A stretch of DNA of 64,000 bases, from NCBI RefSeq assembly GCF_000721495.1, contig NZ_JOHY01000050.1:13965-77964 (forward strand), read 5' to 3'. Source of the DNA: Streptomyces sp. NRRL F-5123. Lineage in GTDB: Bacteria > Actinomycetota > Actinomycetes > Streptomycetales > Streptomycetaceae. This document shows, piece after piece, positions 43,016-52,824 of this stretch (position 1 is its first letter; each line of letters begins with the position of its first letter). A program made the position numbers and the translations under genes. The notes beneath the pieces are model-generated. The model was not told where the DNA came from, ran no database searches, and worked only from the letters and a program-made list of their open reading frames with translations.

Positions 43016-43098
43016 CCGGGCCTGATACCGCCGCGGATATCACAGCGGAGGGTGATCGGTCTTGGACACGGCGCGGTGGCCGGTGCTGTGCTCCTCCC

Positions 43099-44082
43099 AT
43101 GAGCGCGACGAGAAATCCAGGATTCCCCCGGCGGCGGCTGCTCAAGGGAGCCGCCGCGGGAGCGGTGGCGGCGGGCGCGGGAACGGTCGCGGCGGCCGCC
43201 CCCGCGACGGCCGCCGCCCCGGCCGCCGGGCCCGCGGACGCCACCGCGGACGGCGTCACCTTCCGCTGGTTCGGCACCAGCGGCTGGCGTGTCGACACCG
43301 GCGCACGGACCCTGCTGGTCGACCCGTACCTGACCCGTTTCCCCACCGGCCTGTTCACCAAGCCGTTCCGCGCGGCCACGCCGCTCACCACCGACGAGGA
43401 CCTGGTCACCGAGCACATCGGGCATCCGGAACTGGTCCTGGTCACCCACAGCCACTGGGACCACTTCAACGACGTCCCCTTCATCGCCGCATCGACGACC
43501 GCGCAGATCGTCGGCACGGAGACGACGTACCACCTGCTCAGGGCGTACGGCGTCGACCCGGCCCGGATCATCGTCGTCAGGGGCGGCGAGGTCCTCGACT
43601 TCGGCGGCTACGCGGTGCAGGTCGTCTCCGCCCGCCACAGCAGGAACGGCGCCCACGGCTACTTCGCCCCCGGCACCCTCCACGGCACCGCGGTCCCGCC
43701 GCGCCCCGAGACGATCGCGGACCTCCCGGAGGGCGACACCCTCGCCTTCCACGTCAGCTTCGACGGCGGCCCCTCCGCGTTCTTCATGGGCGCCAGCGAC
43801 TTCAGCGAGCGCGACACGACCGGCCTGCGCCCCGACGTGGCGATGATCGCCCCGCCGACCAGCACCTCGACCCGCGACTACGTCCCGCGCCTGCTGGCGG
43901 CACTGGGCAACCCGCGCGTCCTCGTCCCCGTCCACTGGGACAACTTCGAGACCCCCCTGACCGAGCCCCCGCAGCGCGACCCGGCGGTCGACTGGGACGC
44001 CTTCCTCGGCCAGGTGCACGCGACCGCCCCCCGGTCGGGCGTGGTGCTGCCCGCGTACCTGACGCCGTACCGCTTCGGCTGA
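43099..44082 (+). CDS. Tat-exported metallo-beta-lactamase-fold hydrolase
   Basis: The 327-aa protein has a Tat signal (FPRRRLLKGAAAGAVAAGAG, twin Arg at residues 11-12) and a mature start after TAAAPAAG. The metal site is VTHSHWDHFND (HxHxDH), followed by SARHSRNG, MGASDFSER and LVPVHWDNFETP for the other ligands. It resembles the L-ascorbate-lactonase (UlaG)-like MBL group. It follows the serine-hydrolase gene by 83 nt and may share its transcript. The chosen start gives the full twin-Arg signal; the upstream frame is a shadow. Confidence 0.92.
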   Translation: MSATRNPGFPRRRLLKGAAAGAVAAGAGTVAAAAPATAAAPAAGPADATADGVTFRWFGTSGWRVDTGARTLLVDPYLTRFPTGLFTKPFRAATPLTTDEDLVTEHIGHPELVLVTHSHWDHFNDVPFIAASTTAQIVGTETTYHLLRAYGVDPARIIVVRGGEVLDFGGYAVQVVSARHSRNGAHGYFAPGTLHGTAVPPRPETIADLPEGDTLAFHVSFDGGPSAFFMGASDFSERDTTGLRPDVAMIAPPTSTSTRDYVPRLLAALGNPRVLVPVHWDNFETPLTEPPQRDPAVDWDAFLGQVHATAPRSGVVLPAYLTPYRFG

Positions 44083-44100
44083 CGTCCGGCCCGGGCCGCC

Positions 44101-44712
44101 TCAGCCTCCGGCCGGACGGAAGAGCGCGTCGTCGTAGTCCGGGAAGACCACCGGCATCGCACGGCGGAAGGCGGCGACCTCGGTGCTCTCCTGCAGCTCC
44201 CGGCAGAGCGTCTGCGGCCAGTACCAGAAGCCCCGGGAGGCGAGCATCCGCTCCAGGTACGCGTCGAAGGCGTAGCCGGTGTCGTACAGCTCCTCGCCGA
44301 AGTAGTGGTAGTGGACGGAGTCGCGGGGCGGGACGAACGCGGCGCAGGCCTCGGGGACGAACATGTCGAAGGGCTTCACGTCGCGGTATTCGCGGTCCTC
44401 CGCCGAGTGCCAGGTGACGCCCTGCCAGTCGCCGAAGACCTCGGTCAGCGGGCGGACGTTCACCAGGCCCTGGTCCGAGAGGTCGCCGTGGAGGAGTTCG
44501 GGGACGGTGTGCCGCCATGTCAGGCGCACCGCCCCGACCTCGCGGTAGAAGTCCTCGACGCCGTCCGGGAGGCGGCCGCCGGCCAGGCGGAGGGCGAGAT
44601 CGATGTCGGCGGGCGGGGTCGGCGGTGCGACGTCGGCCGCCACGAGCCGGACGCGGGGGTTGCGCTCCAGGTCGTCGATCATCGCGTCCAGCCGGGCGCG
44701 GAGGGTCCTCAC
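44101..44712 (-). CDS. SMI1/KNR4-like immunity protein
   Basis: The 203-aa protein resembles SMI1/KNR4 proteins, the main immunity family of bacterial polymorphic toxins: RLAGGRLPDGVEDFYREVGA, then WRHTVPELLHGDLSDQG, VFGDWQGVTWH and FVPPRDSVHYHYFGEELYD. It is acidic and soluble. The GTG start at 44712 has AAGGAG 6 nt upstream and lies 25 nt after the toxin stop at 44738, the standard toxin-then-immunity order. Assignment to this superfamily rests on pattern and context. Confidence 0.75.
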   Translation of the reverse strand: MRTLRARLDAMIDDLERNPRVRLVAADVAPPTPPADIDLALRLAGGRLPDGVEDFYREVGAVRLTWRHTVPELLHGDLSDQGLVNVRPLTEVFGDWQGVTWHSAEDREYRDVKPFDMFVPEACAAFVPPRDSVHYHYFGEELYDTGYAFDAYLERMLASRGFWYWPQTLCRELQESTEVAAFRRAMPVVFPDYDDALFRPAGG

Positions 44713-44737
44713 GTACGTCTCCTTCTCGGGGCGCCGG

Positions 44738-45931
44738 CTAGAGGCGGTTGTTCTCGATCTGCCAGGCGTCGCCGTACAGTTCCGTGCCCGCGGTGTCGTA
44801 GACGGTGTACTCGGCCTCGATCGAGCCGGCGAGCTTGGCGGAGTAGTTGGTGTCGATGTCGTTCTCCACCGCGGTCGGCAGCGGGGCGAAGTCCGCGCCC
44901 GCGGGGTGGGTGCTGTAGTCGGCCGTCACGGCGTACTCGACCACGTTGCCGTTGGTCAGCACCTCGGCCTTGACGCTCTTCTCGACCTTCGCGTGGTGCG
45001 CGGAGTTCGCGGACTTGCAGAGCGGGGTCAGGTTGCTCATCGTGTTGCCGGGGCCGCCGACCTGCTCGTTGAGCAGGTGCCCCTGCACCATGAAGTTGCT
45101 GAACCACTGGGCGGTCGCCCCGCTCCCGGTCGGCCACCACGACGGCTGGACGCTCGGCTTGGAGCCCTTGCCGAGCTGCCCCGGCCACAGCTCGGCGTGC
45201 ATCGAGGTGCCGACGCCGTTCCCGTTCACCCCGCCGTAGTTGACGTACGGCTTCCCCGTGAAGGCGCGCTGCACCGCGGGCCCGGGTGCGGCGGACCGGG
45301 CTTGCGGGGCCGCCGGGCGTACGGTCCGGGGCACCGCCCGGCTCAGCACCCGGCCGGCGTTCGCCTCGGCGGCGCGCTCGAAGCGGTCGCCGGGGTCGCT
45401 GACGGACAGCCCGTCGCCGTGGTCGGTCCCGGCCACCGTCCCCGAGCGCTGCTGGATGACGTGCGTGAGCTCGTGGGCCAGCGTGTGCTTGTCGCCGCCG
45501 CCGCGGCCCAGCACGATGTGCTCGCCGGAGGTGTACGCGCGGGCGCTGATCCCGGCGGCCGAGCGCGCCGCGGCGGCGCCCTCGTGGATCCGCACGCCGC
45601 TGAAGTCGGCGCTCAGCCGCGCCTCCATCTCCGAGCGCACGTCCTCGGCCAGCGGCCGGCCCGGCGACCGCAGCACCTGGTGCACCTGGTGCGCTTGCTG
45701 TATCTGCTGCGCTTGCTGCACCGCCGCGCGCTGCACGGGCTGTACGGCCTGCACGGGCTGCTCCGCCTGCTCCTGCCGCCCGAGAAGCCGTACGACGGCG
45801 GCGTTGCCGATGGCGCGCTGGAGCGCACCGACCGACCGCGGGCGCGGCGCCGCGGCCGGCTGCCGCGCGTCCGGCCGGCTGTGTTCACGACGCTCGGACC
45901 TGCCCTGCGATCGCTGCTCGTGCGCGTGCAC
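44738..45931 (-). CDS. DUF4157 (eCIS core) toxin with C-terminal nuclease-like domain
   Basis: The 397-aa protein has an N-terminal Gln-rich tail (AVQQAQQIQQAHQVHQV), then the DUF4157 eCIS core: LSADFSGVRIHEGAAA, SAAGISARAYTSGEHIVLG, HTLAHELTHVIQQRSG with a HExxH-type site. The C-terminal domain (about 245-397) holds NFMVQGHLLNEQVGGPGN, NLTPLCKSANSAHHAKVEK. This is a toxin pattern known from endonuclease-like polymorphic toxins, with conserved His and Asn. DUF4157 cargo is loaded into extracellular contractile injection systems. GTG 45931 has AGGAGG 5 nt upstream (45937 is an alternative). The immunity gene follows directly. Confidence 0.82.
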   Translation of the reverse strand: MHAHEQRSQGRSERREHSRPDARQPAAAPRPRSVGALQRAIGNAAVVRLLGRQEQAEQPVQAVQPVQRAAVQQAQQIQQAHQVHQVLRSPGRPLAEDVRSEMEARLSADFSGVRIHEGAAAARSAAGISARAYTSGEHIVLGRGGGDKHTLAHELTHVIQQRSGTVAGTDHGDGLSVSDPGDRFERAAEANAGRVLSRAVPRTVRPAAPQARSAAPGPAVQRAFTGKPYVNYGGVNGNGVGTSMHAELWPGQLGKGSKPSVQPSWWPTGSGATAQWFSNFMVQGHLLNEQVGGPGNTMSNLTPLCKSANSAHHAKVEKSVKAEVLTNGNVVEYAVTADYSTHPAGADFAPLPTAVENDIDTNYSAKLAGSIEAEYTVYDTAGTELYGDAWQIENNRL

Positions 45932-46091
45932 ATCCACCTCCTGGACTGGCGGCCCGGACCGGGGTCGCGGCGTGCCATTGCCGGTTTACGACGTTCCGCG
46001 GGCCAGGGGCAAGGACCGGAGGGGCAGTGTCGGGGCAGCCGTCGCGCCCTTCCGCGGATGTCCGGCGCCGATCCGCGGGCGGACCGGCGGG

Positions 46092-46880
46092 TCACCAGGT
46101 GGGGACGAGGCCGCCGTCGATCGTGAGGTCGCTTCCGGAGATGTTCCGTGCCTGGTCCCCGAGGAGGTGGAGGACGAGGCCGGCGACCTCCTCCGGGCGG
46201 GTGAAGCGGCCTGTGGGGATCCCCGCGGCGGTTTCGGCGACCACGTCGTCGGGCGAGTGGCCGGTGTCCTGCGAGACGGTGGCCGCGACACCGCCCTTCC
46301 CCAGCCACAGGTCGGTTTCCACCGGTCCCGGGCTCACCGTGTTGACCCGCACCCCCCGCGGGCCGACCTCCTTGGAGAGCGCCTTGCAGAAGGCGGCGAG
46401 CGCGGCCTTGCCCGCGCTGTAGTCGATGACCAGCGGGTCGGGGAGCCGCGCGTTGACGGACGCCACGGTGACGACGGCGCCGTCCCCGGCCCGCAGCATC
46501 GCGGGCAGCACCGCCCGGGTGACCCGTACCGCGCTCAGCAGGTTGAGATCGAGCGAGCGCTGCCAGTCCTCGTCCGTCACGGACAGGAAGCCCCCGGTAC
46601 GTACCGGGGCCACCCCCACGTTGTTGACCAGGGCGTACACCTCGCCGCCCGCCGCCTCGGCGAGCCGCACGGCGTCCTGCGGCCGGCCGAGGTCGACCTC
46701 CACCCAGGTCACCCCGCCCGCCTCGACCAGCGCGTCCAGCTCGGGAGTGCGGGTACGCGACCCGGCGACCACCCGAGCGCCGGCCCCCGCCAGGGCGGTG
46801 GCGACCGCCAGCCCGATGCCCTTGCTCGCCCCGGTCACGACGGCGGTCCTGCCGTGCAGCGTCCCACGCGGTGCGTCCAT
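46092..46880 (-). CDS. Short-chain dehydrogenase/reductase
   Basis: The 262-aa protein is a classical SDR: TAVVTGASKGIGLAVATAL cofactor loop, VYALVNNVGVAPV, catalytic SVNARLPDPLVIDYSAGKAA (Ser...YxxxK), and RVNTVSPGPVETDLW after it. The C-terminus is GSDLTIDGGLVPTW. It resembles 3-oxoacyl-ACP reductase-like SDRs; the substrate cannot be inferred. The ATG at 46880 has GGGAGG 10 nt upstream, and the frame to 47180 is antisense to the pseudogene. Confidence 0.93.
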   Translation of the reverse strand: MDAPRGTLHGRTAVVTGASKGIGLAVATALAGAGARVVAGSRTRTPELDALVEAGGVTWVEVDLGRPQDAVRLAEAAGGEVYALVNNVGVAPVRTGGFLSVTDEDWQRSLDLNLLSAVRVTRAVLPAMLRAGDGAVVTVASVNARLPDPLVIDYSAGKAALAAFCKALSKEVGPRGVRVNTVSPGPVETDLWLGKGGVAATVSQDTGHSPDDVVAETAAGIPTGRFTRPEEVAGLVLHLLGDQARNISGSDLTIDGGLVPTW

Positions 46881-47003
46881 GGTTCGACAGCCTCCCCGCG
46901 ACGCCGCCGCGCCGCAACAGGACACCGGCGGAGGGACGGCCCTCCGCCCGGCCCGGCGCCGGGCACGGCACGCGCATCCTCCGGGCCCGGCTCGGTCCGG
47001 AGG

Positions 47004-47254
47004 ATGCGCACGGGACTCGCCGCCGATCTGGAGCGTGACGTATTCGCCGCCCTTTCCGCGGCGGAACGCGTCTGCCAGCCGCGCGAGCTGGGCAAGGCGG
47101 GCGCGCCGCGCGAGCTGGGCAAGGCGGGCGCGCCGCGCGAGCTGGGCAAGGCGGAATTCCACGACTGAGGAGGCGTGCACGGCGCTTCCACGACATCGTC
47201 CTCGCCGACCGGCCGGCCCGCCGGATCACCCTCCTCGTCGCGGCCGACGGCTGA
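47004..47254 (+). pseudogene. Broken paralogue of the 13951 hypothetical gene with a 27-bp tandem repeat
   Basis: The frame from ATG 47004 reads LERDVFAALSAAERVCQPREL, then GKAGAPREL repeated, and GKAEFHD then a stop. In the intact gene at 13951 the match is FRRDVLTPISAADRVYYLC, ELGDAEFHDWGG. TGG became TGA at 47166-47168; one base is lost soon after (CACGGCGCTTCC for CACGACGACTTCC). The last part (RITLLVAADG) is in another frame. A 27-bp unit (RELGKAGAP) is present at 47081, 47108 and 47135, partly repeated a third time. This is a decayed second copy. Confidence 0.8.
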
Positions 47255-47302
47255 GGCCGCGCGGATGCGTCGCCGGCAGTTCCGGGGCGCACCCCCGGAG
47301 GG

Positions 47303-47926
47303 TCATGCGCCGAGTCGAGGGGCCCGCGGGAGTGGTGAGGGAGCGGCCGGGGGCGGCACCGTGCGGAAGGCCTCGATCACGTAGGCGGCGAAGCGGCGGG
47401 AGGCCGCGAGGCGGGCGGCGGGGGGTGCGTCCTGGGCGCCGCGGTGCGCCATGAGCATCAGGATCAGGTCGTCGAGGACGAAGTCGGGGCGGAGCCGGCC
47501 CGCCCGCTGGGCGCGGCGGGTCAACTCGCCGACCGCGCGCAGGGTTCGCTCCCGGTCCGCGGCGAAGTCCATGGCCTCGGGGTACGCGGCCATGAAGGCG
47601 TCGGCGAACCCCCGGCTGCGGGCGTGGAGTTCGCAGATCCGCACGATCACGCTCCGGAATCCGCGCCACGGGTCCGGATCGGCGAGGGCGTCGTGGACCA
47701 CGGCCCGGCACACCTGCCGCTGGTCGGCGAAGGCCGCCATGACCAGCTCCCGCTTGGTCGGGAAGTGCCGGTACAGCGTGGCGGGGCCGACCTCCGCGTG
47801 CCGGGCGACCTCCCGCACGGGCGCGCCGAGCCCCGCTTCGGCGAACACCGTGCGCGCGGCGGCCAGGATGCGGGCGCGGTTGTCACGGGCGTCCGAGCGC
47901 GGCACGTGAGGCAGATGGGCTGTCAT
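47303..47926 (-). CDS. TetR-family transcriptional regulator
   Basis: The 207-aa protein starts ATG 47926 after GAGAGGG. The TetR HTH reads RARILAAARTVFAEAGLGAP, VREVARHAEVGPATLYRHFP, TKRELVMAAFADQ. The C-terminal domain ends in a Pro-rich tail. It is divergent from the quinone oxidoreductase gene by 121 nt and is its likely repressor. No clear palindrome could be chosen in that gap. Confidence 0.92.
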   Translation of the reverse strand: MTAHLPHVPRSDARDNRARILAAARTVFAEAGLGAPVREVARHAEVGPATLYRHFPTKRELVMAAFADQRQVCRAVVHDALADPDPWRGFRSVIVRICELHARSRGFADAFMAAYPEAMDFAADRERTLRAVGELTRRAQRAGRLRPDFVLDDLILMLMAHRGAQDAPPAARLAASRRFAAYVIEAFRTVPPPAAPSPLPRAPRLGA

Positions 47927-48047
47927 GCCCTCTCAGTTTAGCCAGCCGGACGCACCCGCCGGTTACGTTCCGACAGCGGTACGGCCGCGTGCGCACGCCG
48001 CGCTCGCACCGGCACCCCATCCGTCCGAGCAAGGAGCCCAGGGACCA

Positions 48048-49010
48048 GTGAAAGCCATAGCCGTCAGGACATTCGGGGACCCAGCGGGTCTGGAGGTGGT
48101 CGACCTTCCCGTGCCCGTACCCGGTCCGGGGCAGGTGCGGATCGCCGCGGAGGCGATCGGGGTGGGCGGTGTGGACGCCGTCATCCGCCGGGGAACGCTC
48201 GCCGACCACGGCTTCCGGGAGGGCCATCTGCTCGGCAGCGAGGTCGCGGGACGCGTCACCGCGGTGGGCGAGGGCGTCGACGCCTCGTGGACGGGACGGC
48301 GGGTGTGGGCGTTCACCGGCCTGTCTGGCGGGTACGCCGAGCATGCCGTCGCCGCCGTCGAGGACGTCCTCCCGCTGCCCGACGGCCTGACCGTCATCGA
48401 CGCGGTCACGCTGGGCAGTTGCGGCGTGGTCGCCCACTTCGCGCTGCAGCGTGCGCGTTCCGGGCCCGGCGCGCGGGTGCTCGTACGCGGCGCGGCCGGC
48501 GGGATCGGCGTCATGGCCGTCCAGCTCGCGGCCGCAGGGGGTGCCGCGGCGGTGGCGGTCACCGCCTCGTCGGTGGAGCGCGGCGCCCGGCTGCGGGAGC
48601 TGGGCGCCACCCATGTGCTGGACCGCTCCGGCGAGGGCGGTCCGGACGCGCCGGCGGGCTTCGACGCCGTCGTCGACGTCGTGGGCGGATCCCGGCTCCC
48701 CCTCTTCCTGGACCGGCTGAACCCCAACGGACGCTTCGTCTCCGTCGGCGTGGTCGGCGGCCCGCCGCCGGCGGACTTCGGAACGCGCCTGATGGGCGCC
48801 TTCCGCAAGTCGCTGTCCTTCGCCACCTTCAGCTCCGACAGCGTCCCCGCCGCCGAGCGGCAGACCGTACGCTCCGCCCACTTCGCCGACGCCGTACGCG
48901 GGGAACTGCTCCCCGTCGTCCACGACGTGCTGCCGCTGGACCAGGCAGCGGCGGCGCACCGCGCGATGGACGCGGGCACGGTGTTCGGCAGGCTGGTCCT
49001 GACCCCGTGA
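48048..49010 (+). CDS. NADPH:quinone oxidoreductase (zinc-free MDR/alcohol dehydrogenase family)
   Basis: The 320-aa protein is a medium-chain dehydrogenase/reductase of the quinone oxidoreductase group: VKAIAVRTFGDPAGLEVVDL start, HLLGSEVAGRVTAVGEGVD, and the NADPH loop RVLVRGAAGGIGVMAVQLA. No GHE zinc site is present. The end is DQAAAAHRAMDAGTVFGRLV. GTG 48048 has AAGGAG 11 nt upstream. A short tandem CCCTGCCC/GCTGCCC run lies right after the gene (about 49020-49075). The divergent TetR gene suggests inducible control. Confidence 0.92.
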   Translation: MKAIAVRTFGDPAGLEVVDLPVPVPGPGQVRIAAEAIGVGGVDAVIRRGTLADHGFREGHLLGSEVAGRVTAVGEGVDASWTGRRVWAFTGLSGGYAEHAVAAVEDVLPLPDGLTVIDAVTLGSCGVVAHFALQRARSGPGARVLVRGAAGGIGVMAVQLAAAGGAAAVAVTASSVERGARLRELGATHVLDRSGEGGPDAPAGFDAVVDVVGGSRLPLFLDRLNPNGRFVSVGVVGGPPPADFGTRLMGAFRKSLSFATFSSDSVPAAERQTVRSAHFADAVRGELLPVVHDVLPLDQAAAAHRAMDAGTVFGRLVLTP

Positions 49011-49111
49011 CCCCTGGCCCCGCGGCCCCCTGCCCCTGCCCCTGCCCCCTGCCCGCTGCCCGCTGCCCGCTGAGCACGGGTACGGGGCGGGGGGTGCGGG
49101 GTCCCGGTCGC

Positions 49112-50215
49112 TCAGTTCTGCCGGAGGGCGGGCATCGGGAGCGGGATGTCGAACGTGGTGGCGCCCGTGCCGACGCCGCCTTCGCAGGAGTTGGGCGGCG
49201 CGGTGGTCACGCCGCGGGTGGAGGGGCGCTCGGCGGCCCAGAACATGTAGCCGAGCATGCCGGTGGTGGTGCCCGCCCCGGCCGGGGCGGCGGTCCGGGT
49301 CCAGGAGCTTGTCGCGTTCGTCACCGACGACGGGAAGTCGGTGCACTCCGGCCGGACCTGGGAGCCCTCGGCGATGTAGAGGCTGCCGGTGAACTTCGCC
49401 GGGGCGAGCGGCGGGATCGGCGGGCTGTAGTTGGACTTGCCGTCCAGGTGCTCCTGCCAGTTCGACTCGGCGCCGCTCGCGGAGGGCTGCTTGCTGGGCA
49501 CCATGGCGTTGGCGTAGTCCAGGACCGGCTTGGTGGTGGTGAGCCAGTTGGCGGTGGCGTACTGGTCGAGGGCGATGAGCCAGCGGTCGCCGGCGGCAAC
49601 GTCGATGGTCAGCCGGGCCGTCGGGTCGGCGCCGGAGGCGTCGTAGGGGTGCGCGGCCCGGTAGGCGTCGATGAACGCCTGCAGTCCGGTGACGTTCGGC
49701 CCGGAGCTCTGCTCGTAGTCGATCTCGATGCCCACGCCGAGCCGCGAGGCGAGCGCGGCGGCCTTCTGGCCGAGCAGCGTGGGGTTCTGGGCGAGGGCGG
49801 TGTTCCAGTCGTCGGTGTAGGTGATGCCGCCGATGGAGAGCATCACGCGGATGCCGTGGGCGGTGAAGTAGTCGACCACGGCCTGGTTCATGCCGACCGG
49901 CACTCCGCCCGCGTTGCCGCTGTCCGTGGTGCCGTCGAGCAGGGTGAGCGGGTTGACGAAGCTGAGCACCACGAGGTTGACCGAGGGGCGGCCGTCGCCG
50001 CGGTCGATCAGCCAGTGGTTGGCCCGGTCGAAGCCGGCCATGTCGCGGACGGTCGCCCAGGTGCAGGCGTCGTCGCTGCAGTGCCAGGCTCCGTAGACCT
50101 GGGGCGGCGTGCCGGTGGCCGCCGCGGAGGGGGTGGCGGCGGGCACGGCCGCGGCGGCCGCCACGAGTGCGGCTGCCGCCGCGAAGGACTTCACTCTGCC
50201 GAACAGCACACGCAT
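49112..50215 (-). CDS. Secreted GH18-type chitinase-like protein
   Basis: The 367-aa protein has a Sec signal (MRVLFGRVKSFAAAAALVAA, cut near PSAAA) and a glycoside-hydrolase 18-like barrel: NLVVLSFVNPLTLLDG, IRVMLSIGGITYTDDWNTAL, and GVGIEIDYEQSSG where GH18 has DxxDxDxE. Here the first Asp of the usual motif is replaced (GVGIEIDYE), while Asp-Tyr-Glu is kept. Four Cys (HCSDDACTW, ECTDF, NSCEGG) fit disulphides. ATG 50215 has AGGAGG. It may be a chitinase or a lectin-like relative; activity is not certain. Confidence 0.85.
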   Translation of the reverse strand: MRVLFGRVKSFAAAAALVAAAAAVPAATPSAAATGTPPQVYGAWHCSDDACTWATVRDMAGFDRANHWLIDRGDGRPSVNLVVLSFVNPLTLLDGTTDSGNAGGVPVGMNQAVVDYFTAHGIRVMLSIGGITYTDDWNTALAQNPTLLGQKAAALASRLGVGIEIDYEQSSGPNVTGLQAFIDAYRAAHPYDASGADPTARLTIDVAAGDRWLIALDQYATANWLTTTKPVLDYANAMVPSKQPSASGAESNWQEHLDGKSNYSPPIPPLAPAKFTGSLYIAEGSQVRPECTDFPSSVTNATSSWTRTAAPAGAGTTTGMLGYMFWAAERPSTRGVTTAPPNSCEGGVGTGATTFDIPLPMPALRQN

Positions 50216-50525
50216 GAACGCCTCCTGGCGATCAGGTGGTTCTCCGTGAAGGGGCGGCACACGGTGGCGGATTGGTCTGAACCTTGTCAACGAGGCATAC
50301 ATACCTCCACAAACCGCCCTGCGGGCCCGGCGGTGTGATGTTTCCGGGGGCCGCCGCGCCTTCGGTTCTGCAGCCGTGCGACCGGCAGCCGTGCCGTCCG
50401 CGATCGTGCCGTGCGCGGTCGTAGGGGTCCGCGACCGGCGGTGCGCGGCCGTGCGGTCCGCCGTCGTGGGGTGCGCGGCCGTGGGGTCCGCGGTCGGCAG
50501 TCCGGCGAGAGGGAGGCGCGACACG
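50216..50525. other. 310-bp intergenic region with degenerate GC-rich repeats
   Basis: Between the chitinase and the next plus-strand gene, 50390-50520 holds imperfect repeats of the type CGTGGGGTCCGCGGTCGG / CGGTGCGCGGCCGTG, arising from short tandem duplication. They show up as repeated TAAHRRSRTP-like antisense peptides. No gene is supported. Confidence 0.5.
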
Positions 50526-50954
50526 ATGCAGCACGTCTCGGGCACGACGGGCAACATCCCGGCCCACAGGCTGGGCCCGCGGCTCGCCGCGGACGTCGTG
50601 GCCATGGCGCGGGAGGGGGCCGGGCTGCGGCTCGACTACTCGCCGCGGAGCCTGGCCCTGGTGGACCGGATCATCGACGGCATCCGCCGCGAGCACCCGC
50701 CCGCCGACGCGGTCACCCCCGCGCTGACCCGCTTCGGGGCGTACACCGGCGAGGTCCTGCACCGGGCCGCGGGCGCGCTGTGGGTGGATTTCGACCTGTC
50801 CCAACAGGACGTCTTCGGGCAGCCGTTCGGCGTCCGCACCGCCGACGGACAGGTGTGGAACCCGCTCGGCAAGGCCGTCAAGCGGTACGACAACGGTCCG
50901 GCGGACAGCCTGCGGTTGTTCTACCTCGCCGTGGTGGGCGGGGCGCGGATGTGA
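50526..50954 (+). CDS. Hypothetical protein, 142 aa
   Basis: I do not recognise the family with confidence. The 142-aa protein (ATG 50526, MQHVSGTTGNIPAHRLG) has LDYSPRSLALVDRIIDGIRR, FGAYTGEVLHRAAGALWVDF and RLFYLAVVGGARM. This pattern occurs in uncharacterised soluble actinomycete proteins (DUF3806-like), but I cannot confirm it. No signal or membrane segment is present. It precedes the sigma-factor gene by 106 nt. Confidence 0.65.
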   Translation: MQHVSGTTGNIPAHRLGPRLAADVVAMAREGAGLRLDYSPRSLALVDRIIDGIRREHPPADAVTPALTRFGAYTGEVLHRAAGALWVDFDLSQQDVFGQPFGVRTADGQVWNPLGKAVKRYDNGPADSLRLFYLAVVGGARM

Positions 50955-51060
50955 CAGGGTCCGGTACGGGATCCGCCGGACCACCGGCCGGACGCGCGTA
51001 CGGGCAGCGGCCGTACGCCCGCCCGGCGGGGGACGCGGTGCAGGCGAGCGCGAAGAGGAC

Positions 51061-51660
51061 GTGGTGGGCGAGGCGAGACCGCACCGGCACTCGCGGATGG
51101 GCGACACGGAGCTGGGCGAGGCGGTCGCCCGGGCCCGTGACGGGGACGAGGCCGCCTTCGGCGTCGTCTACCGGGAAGTCCATCCCATGCTGCTCGGCTA
51201 CCTGCGCGGCCTCGTCGGGGCCGACGCGGACGACGTCGCCTCGGAGACCTGGCACGACATCGTCCGCGACGTCGGCGCCTTCCGCGGCGGCGGCGAGTCC
51301 TTCCGGGGCTGGACCGCGACGATCGCCCGGCACCGGGCGCTGGACCACCTGCGGCGCGGTCGCGTCCGCCCGCGCACCACGGCTCTCGACGAGGGCACGG
51401 CGGAAAGCCTCGCGGAGCGCGCCGCCGTGCCCGACTCGGAGGGCGCGGCCCTGGAGAACCTCGCCACCGCGCGGGCCCTCTCCCTGATCGCGGAACTGCC
51501 CAGGGACCAAGCCGAGGCGGTGCTGCTGCGGGTGGTGATGGGCCTGGGCGGCCCGATGGCGGCCGAGGTCCTGGGCAAGCGCCCCGGCGCGGTGCGCACG
51601 GCCTCCTACCGCGGTCTGATGCGTCTGTCGGAGCGCCTGAGAGGCGCTGAGGAGAAGTAA
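51061..51660 (+). CDS. ECF-type RNA polymerase sigma factor
   Basis: The 199-aa protein has sigma region 2 (AAFGVVYREVHPMLLGYLRG, DADDVASETWHDIVRD, FRGWTATIARHRALDHLRR) and region 4 (LIAELPRDQAEAVLLRVVMG, LGKRPGAVRTASYRGLMRL). The start may be GTG 51061 or ATG 51097 (MGDTELGEAV); neither has a strong ribosome site. The stop is 3 nt before the next ATG, so it is co-translated with a membrane protein that is its likely anti-sigma factor. Confidence 0.92.
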   Translation: MVGEARPHRHSRMGDTELGEAVARARDGDEAAFGVVYREVHPMLLGYLRGLVGADADDVASETWHDIVRDVGAFRGGGESFRGWTATIARHRALDHLRRGRVRPRTTALDEGTAESLAERAAVPDSEGAALENLATARALSLIAELPRDQAEAVLLRVVMGLGGPMAAEVLGKRPGAVRTASYRGLMRLSERLRGAEEK

Positions 51661-51663
51661 GGG

Positions 51664-52599
<936 letters not shown>

Positions 52600-52824
52600 G
52601 CCCGGCCGCTCGCCGGCAGCAGGGCAGGAACCGTCCGCGCGGAAGGCGGGGCGGTCGGCTGCGGCTCGGCACCGGCGAGGCGAACCGTCCGCGCGGAAGG
52701 CGGAAGGCGGAAGACGGAAGACGGAGCAGGGCCGCCCGTGTGAAGGACCCGCCCGATCGCGAGCGCGAGCCCGACACGCCCATCTTGACCGGACTTGGGG
52801 TCCATTCGCTTTAAAGGGTGGATC

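Noticed and set aside
49016..49080. CCCTGCCC / GCTGCCC tandem run after the quinone oxidoreductase
   Set aside because: Simple low-complexity DNA; no element or hairpin definable beyond slippage.
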